Below, in pieces: positions 62,522-64,000 of a stretch of 64,000 nt of DNA (its first letter is position 1; each line of letters opens with the position of its first letter). Position numbers and translations under genes: made by a program. The DNA comes from Defluviitaleaceae bacterium (GTDB lineage Bacteria > Bacillota > Clostridia > Lachnospirales > WQUN01). The stretch lies in NCBI GenBank assembly GCA_009777845.1, contig WRLD01000008.1, positions 23,924 to 87,923 of the forward strand, written 5' to 3'. The notes beneath the pieces were generated by a model that ran no database searches, had not been told where the DNA came from, and worked only from the letters and a program-made list of their open reading frames with translations.

Positions 62522-63487
62522 ATGACTGAATCCGCGTTTATTTCAAAAAATCAAGAGAACTGGAAAGCCCTAGCGGCTTTTAATACTCGTTTACATTCCA
62601 AGGGCGGCATAAAAAAGCTGACTGCCGAAGAAGTACGCAGGTTTGCGGCTCTTTTTCGCGAGGTCAGCTTTAACCTTGCTTACGCGAAAACGCACTACCC
62701 CGCGAGCGACACTATAGCCTATCTGAATGGGCTTGTGGGTGTAAGCCACAATTTCTTTTATGTACGCGAAAAAGGCAGTTTTGTCGAAATAAAGGAGTAT
62801 TTCCTGCACGCGCTGCCGAGGGCTGTACGCGAAGCAAGCGCGTACTGGCTTGCCGCTGTGGCTGTTTTTGTTTTCGGGGCGGTTTTTGCGTGGCTGTATG
62901 TAACGGGCGACGCTTCCCGCGCGGTGCAAATTTTGCCGGAGCTTGTGGACTCTATGGAAATGCACACGGAAGCAGGCGCGGGCATAGAGGACTGGGACGG
63001 CGCGGTTATGAGCGCGTTTTTTATCACCAACAATGTGTCCGTCGCGCTTAGGGCGTTTGCGTGGGGCTTTTTGGCAGGAATTGGCACGCTGTATATTCTA
63101 TTCTACAACGGGCTGATAATCGGCGCGTTGTTTGCGTTCCTGCGCGTAAAGGGCGCGGATATGCTCGTGATTTACTCGCTTATTTTACCGCACGGAATAC
63201 TCGAACTCGCCGCCATTTTTATCGCGGGCGGCGCAGGGCTTATGCTCGGCAGAGGTATACTTTTCCCTGCCCAGTATACACGCAGGCACGCCCTTGTCTT
63301 GCAGTCCAAAAAAGCGGCGGCACTAATCCCCTGCATTGTAATCATGCTCGTAATCGCCGCGTTTATCGAGGGCTATTTTACTCCGCTTGCTATTTCTCCG
63401 TGGGATAAGCTATTGTTTGCGGTGCTTACTGGGGTGGGTATGGTGTTGTATTTTGCTAGGGGCAGTAAGGGCTTAGGACATCGTTGA
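62522..63487 (+). CDS. SpoIIM (stage II sporulation protein M) family membrane protein
   Basis: A 321-residue protein with a soluble helical N-terminus (FNTRLHSKGGIKKLTAEEVRRFAALFREVSFNLAYAKTHYP) and five or more transmembrane helices. It carries the family motif FITNNVSVALRAFAWG followed by GTLYILFYNGLIIGALF and LPHGILELAAIFIAGGAG. In spore formers SpoIIM works with SpoIID and SpoIIP in engulfment. This longer version resembles the SpoIIM-family proteins of other operons, so a direct engulfment role is not certain. It starts 9 bases after the HDOD gene. Confidence 0.85.
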   Translation: MTESAFISKNQENWKALAAFNTRLHSKGGIKKLTAEEVRRFAALFREVSFNLAYAKTHYPASDTIAYLNGLVGVSHNFFYVREKGSFVEIKEYFLHALPRAVREASAYWLAAVAVFVFGAVFAWLYVTGDASRAVQILPELVDSMEMHTEAGAGIEDWDGAVMSAFFITNNVSVALRAFAWGFLAGIGTLYILFYNGLIIGALFAFLRVKGADMLVIYSLILPHGILELAAIFIAGGAGLMLGRGILFPAQYTRRHALVLQSKKAAALIPCIVIMLVIAAFIEGYFTPLAISPWDKLLFAVLTGVGMVLYFARGSKGLGHR

Positions 63488-63626
63488 GGGAGTAGCGTTT
63501 TCCGTTGTCGTTTGCCTTGCGTTCCGCAACTAGCTCCGCTATTTCGGCGTGTTCTATGTCGTCTAGGACGGAAATATGTTTTGTGGTATCAGTTATGGGA
63601 ATTATGGAATTTGCGGCAATTTTCAT
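63456..63626 (-). CDS. Small antitoxin-like protein (56 aa)
   Basis: A 56-codon frame starting MKIAANSIIPITDTTKHISV and continuing LDDIEHAEIAELVAERKAND. The first half resembles the N-terminus of Phd/RelB-type antitoxins. AAAGGAACGG precedes the ATG at 63626. Its 3' end overlaps the convergent SpoIIM gene by 32 bases. No toxin is adjacent, so it would be an orphan. Confidence 0.5.
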   Translation of the reverse strand: MKIAANSIIPITDTTKHISVLDDIEHAEIAELVAERKANDNGKRYSLNDVLSPYCP

Positions 63627-63710
63627 TTTTTACACCGTTCCTTTCTGTTGGTGTATTATAGCATACTTTGTTATAACTTACACTTGTCGAAATTTAAAGG
63701 TAGTGGAACA

Positions 63711-63835
63711 CGGATTTAACGGATTTACACGGATTCGGCGGATTGGCTCGTGAGAAAATATATTGACGTTTAGTAATTTACGCGGACAAAATCCGCGTAA
63801 ATCCGTGCAAATCCGCGTTCCATGCCTTTAAATCC
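63711..63835. repeat. Family B repeat
   Basis: Contains the TATATTGACGTTTAGTAATTTACG centre variant also seen at 17790 and 38395. Confidence 0.82.
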
Positions 63836-63890
63836 GCGTAAATAAAAAAACCACGCAATTTGCGTATCAACGGACACGGTAACGGTTTTT

Positions 63891-64000
63891 GTAGGGGACG
63901 GATTTATCCGTCCCGAGATTACCTCGCTCTGCGTTGGTCGGCGTGCGGTGTTGTCTAAGAAAACCACTTAGACAACACCTTACTGCCTGCTTGGTGGACG
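63891..64000. repeat. Family A copy with internal family C insertion, cut by window edge
   Basis: The left arm GTAGGGGACGG...GAGATTACCTCGCTCTGCG is intact. At GCGTT the family C element begins (63936), and family A resumes as TGGACG at the window end. Confidence 0.88.
63936..63994. mobile_element. Family C hairpin element, second intergenic copy
   Basis: Same sequence as the copy at 52518 but inserted at a different point of family A, replacing AA between GCGTT and TGGACG. Confidence 0.85.

Overview
The window looks like a piece of the chromosome of a spore-forming, Gram-positive member of the Clostridia (Lachnospirales- or Oscillospirales-like). It carries an alpha/beta-type small acid-soluble spore protein, a SpoIIM homologue, NfeD/flotillin, VanW, S-layer-homology (SLH) repeats and a gatCAB-linked AspRS. 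A GH9 glycoside hydrolase, a cohesin-SLH anchoring protein and two dockerin-ended proteins point to a fibre-degrading lifestyle with cellulosome-type surface assembly. No plasmid or phage backbone is visible.

Layout. 1-2.5 kb: partial sugar-type solute-binding protein. 2.7-9.0 kb: two-gene type III restriction-modification (R-M) system. 9.4-14.8 kb: DUF378 protein behind a hairpin cluster, glycyl-tRNA synthetase, a DUF5711-like protein, a truncated nucleotidyltransferase, ParA-ParB and a cupin. 15-21.5 kb: GH9 enzyme, VanW protein, topoisomerase III. 21.5-23 kb: two MazF/PemK toxin-antitoxin (TA) modules on opposite strands. 23.8-27.3 kb: large multidomain surface protein. 27.4-28.5 kb: tandem array of a nested-palindrome repeat. 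28.7-29.1 kb: type I TA locus with convergent promoters. 29.1-40.3 kb: kbl and tdh (threonine to glycine) flanking two RCC1-propeller/dockerin proteins and a PIN-domain module. 40.3-46.9 kb: aspS-gatC-[HindIII-type R-M]-gatA-gatB. 47-51 kb: unknown protein, spore protein, NfeD/flotillin. 51-55.7 kb: zinc ABC transporter split by repeats. 55.7-59.6 kb: cohesin-SLH protein, galE and gshA with overlapping ends. 59.7-60.3 kb: second PIN module. 60.8-63.6 kb: candidate small RNA, tRNA-Leu, HDOD protein, SpoIIM.

The most striking property is invasion by several families of short palindromic repeats. Family A (about 110 bp) has two arms that are each palindromes and also pair with each other. It occurs about 18 times, including a 146-bp-period tandem array. 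Family B is a degenerate block of CGGATTTACG-like units facing reverse-complement units. Family C is a 58-bp hairpin found inserted into two family A copies; a relative lies inside the gatA reading frame. A 166-bp MITE-like inverted repeat supplies the stop codon of one RCC1 gene, and a family A end supplies that of the GH9 gene. In gshA the same 46-bp sequence occurs twice in two different reading frames. Together these suggest small non-autonomous elements that insert between genes and also into coding sequence, as Rickettsia palindromic elements do.

Two further points stand out. A HindIII-like R-M pair sits between gatC and gatA, and that GatA lacks its N-terminal region and all recognisable catalytic residues. 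The dockerin proteins carry exactly 7 and 28 (4 x 7) RCC1 repeats, i.e. one and four complete seven-bladed propellers.
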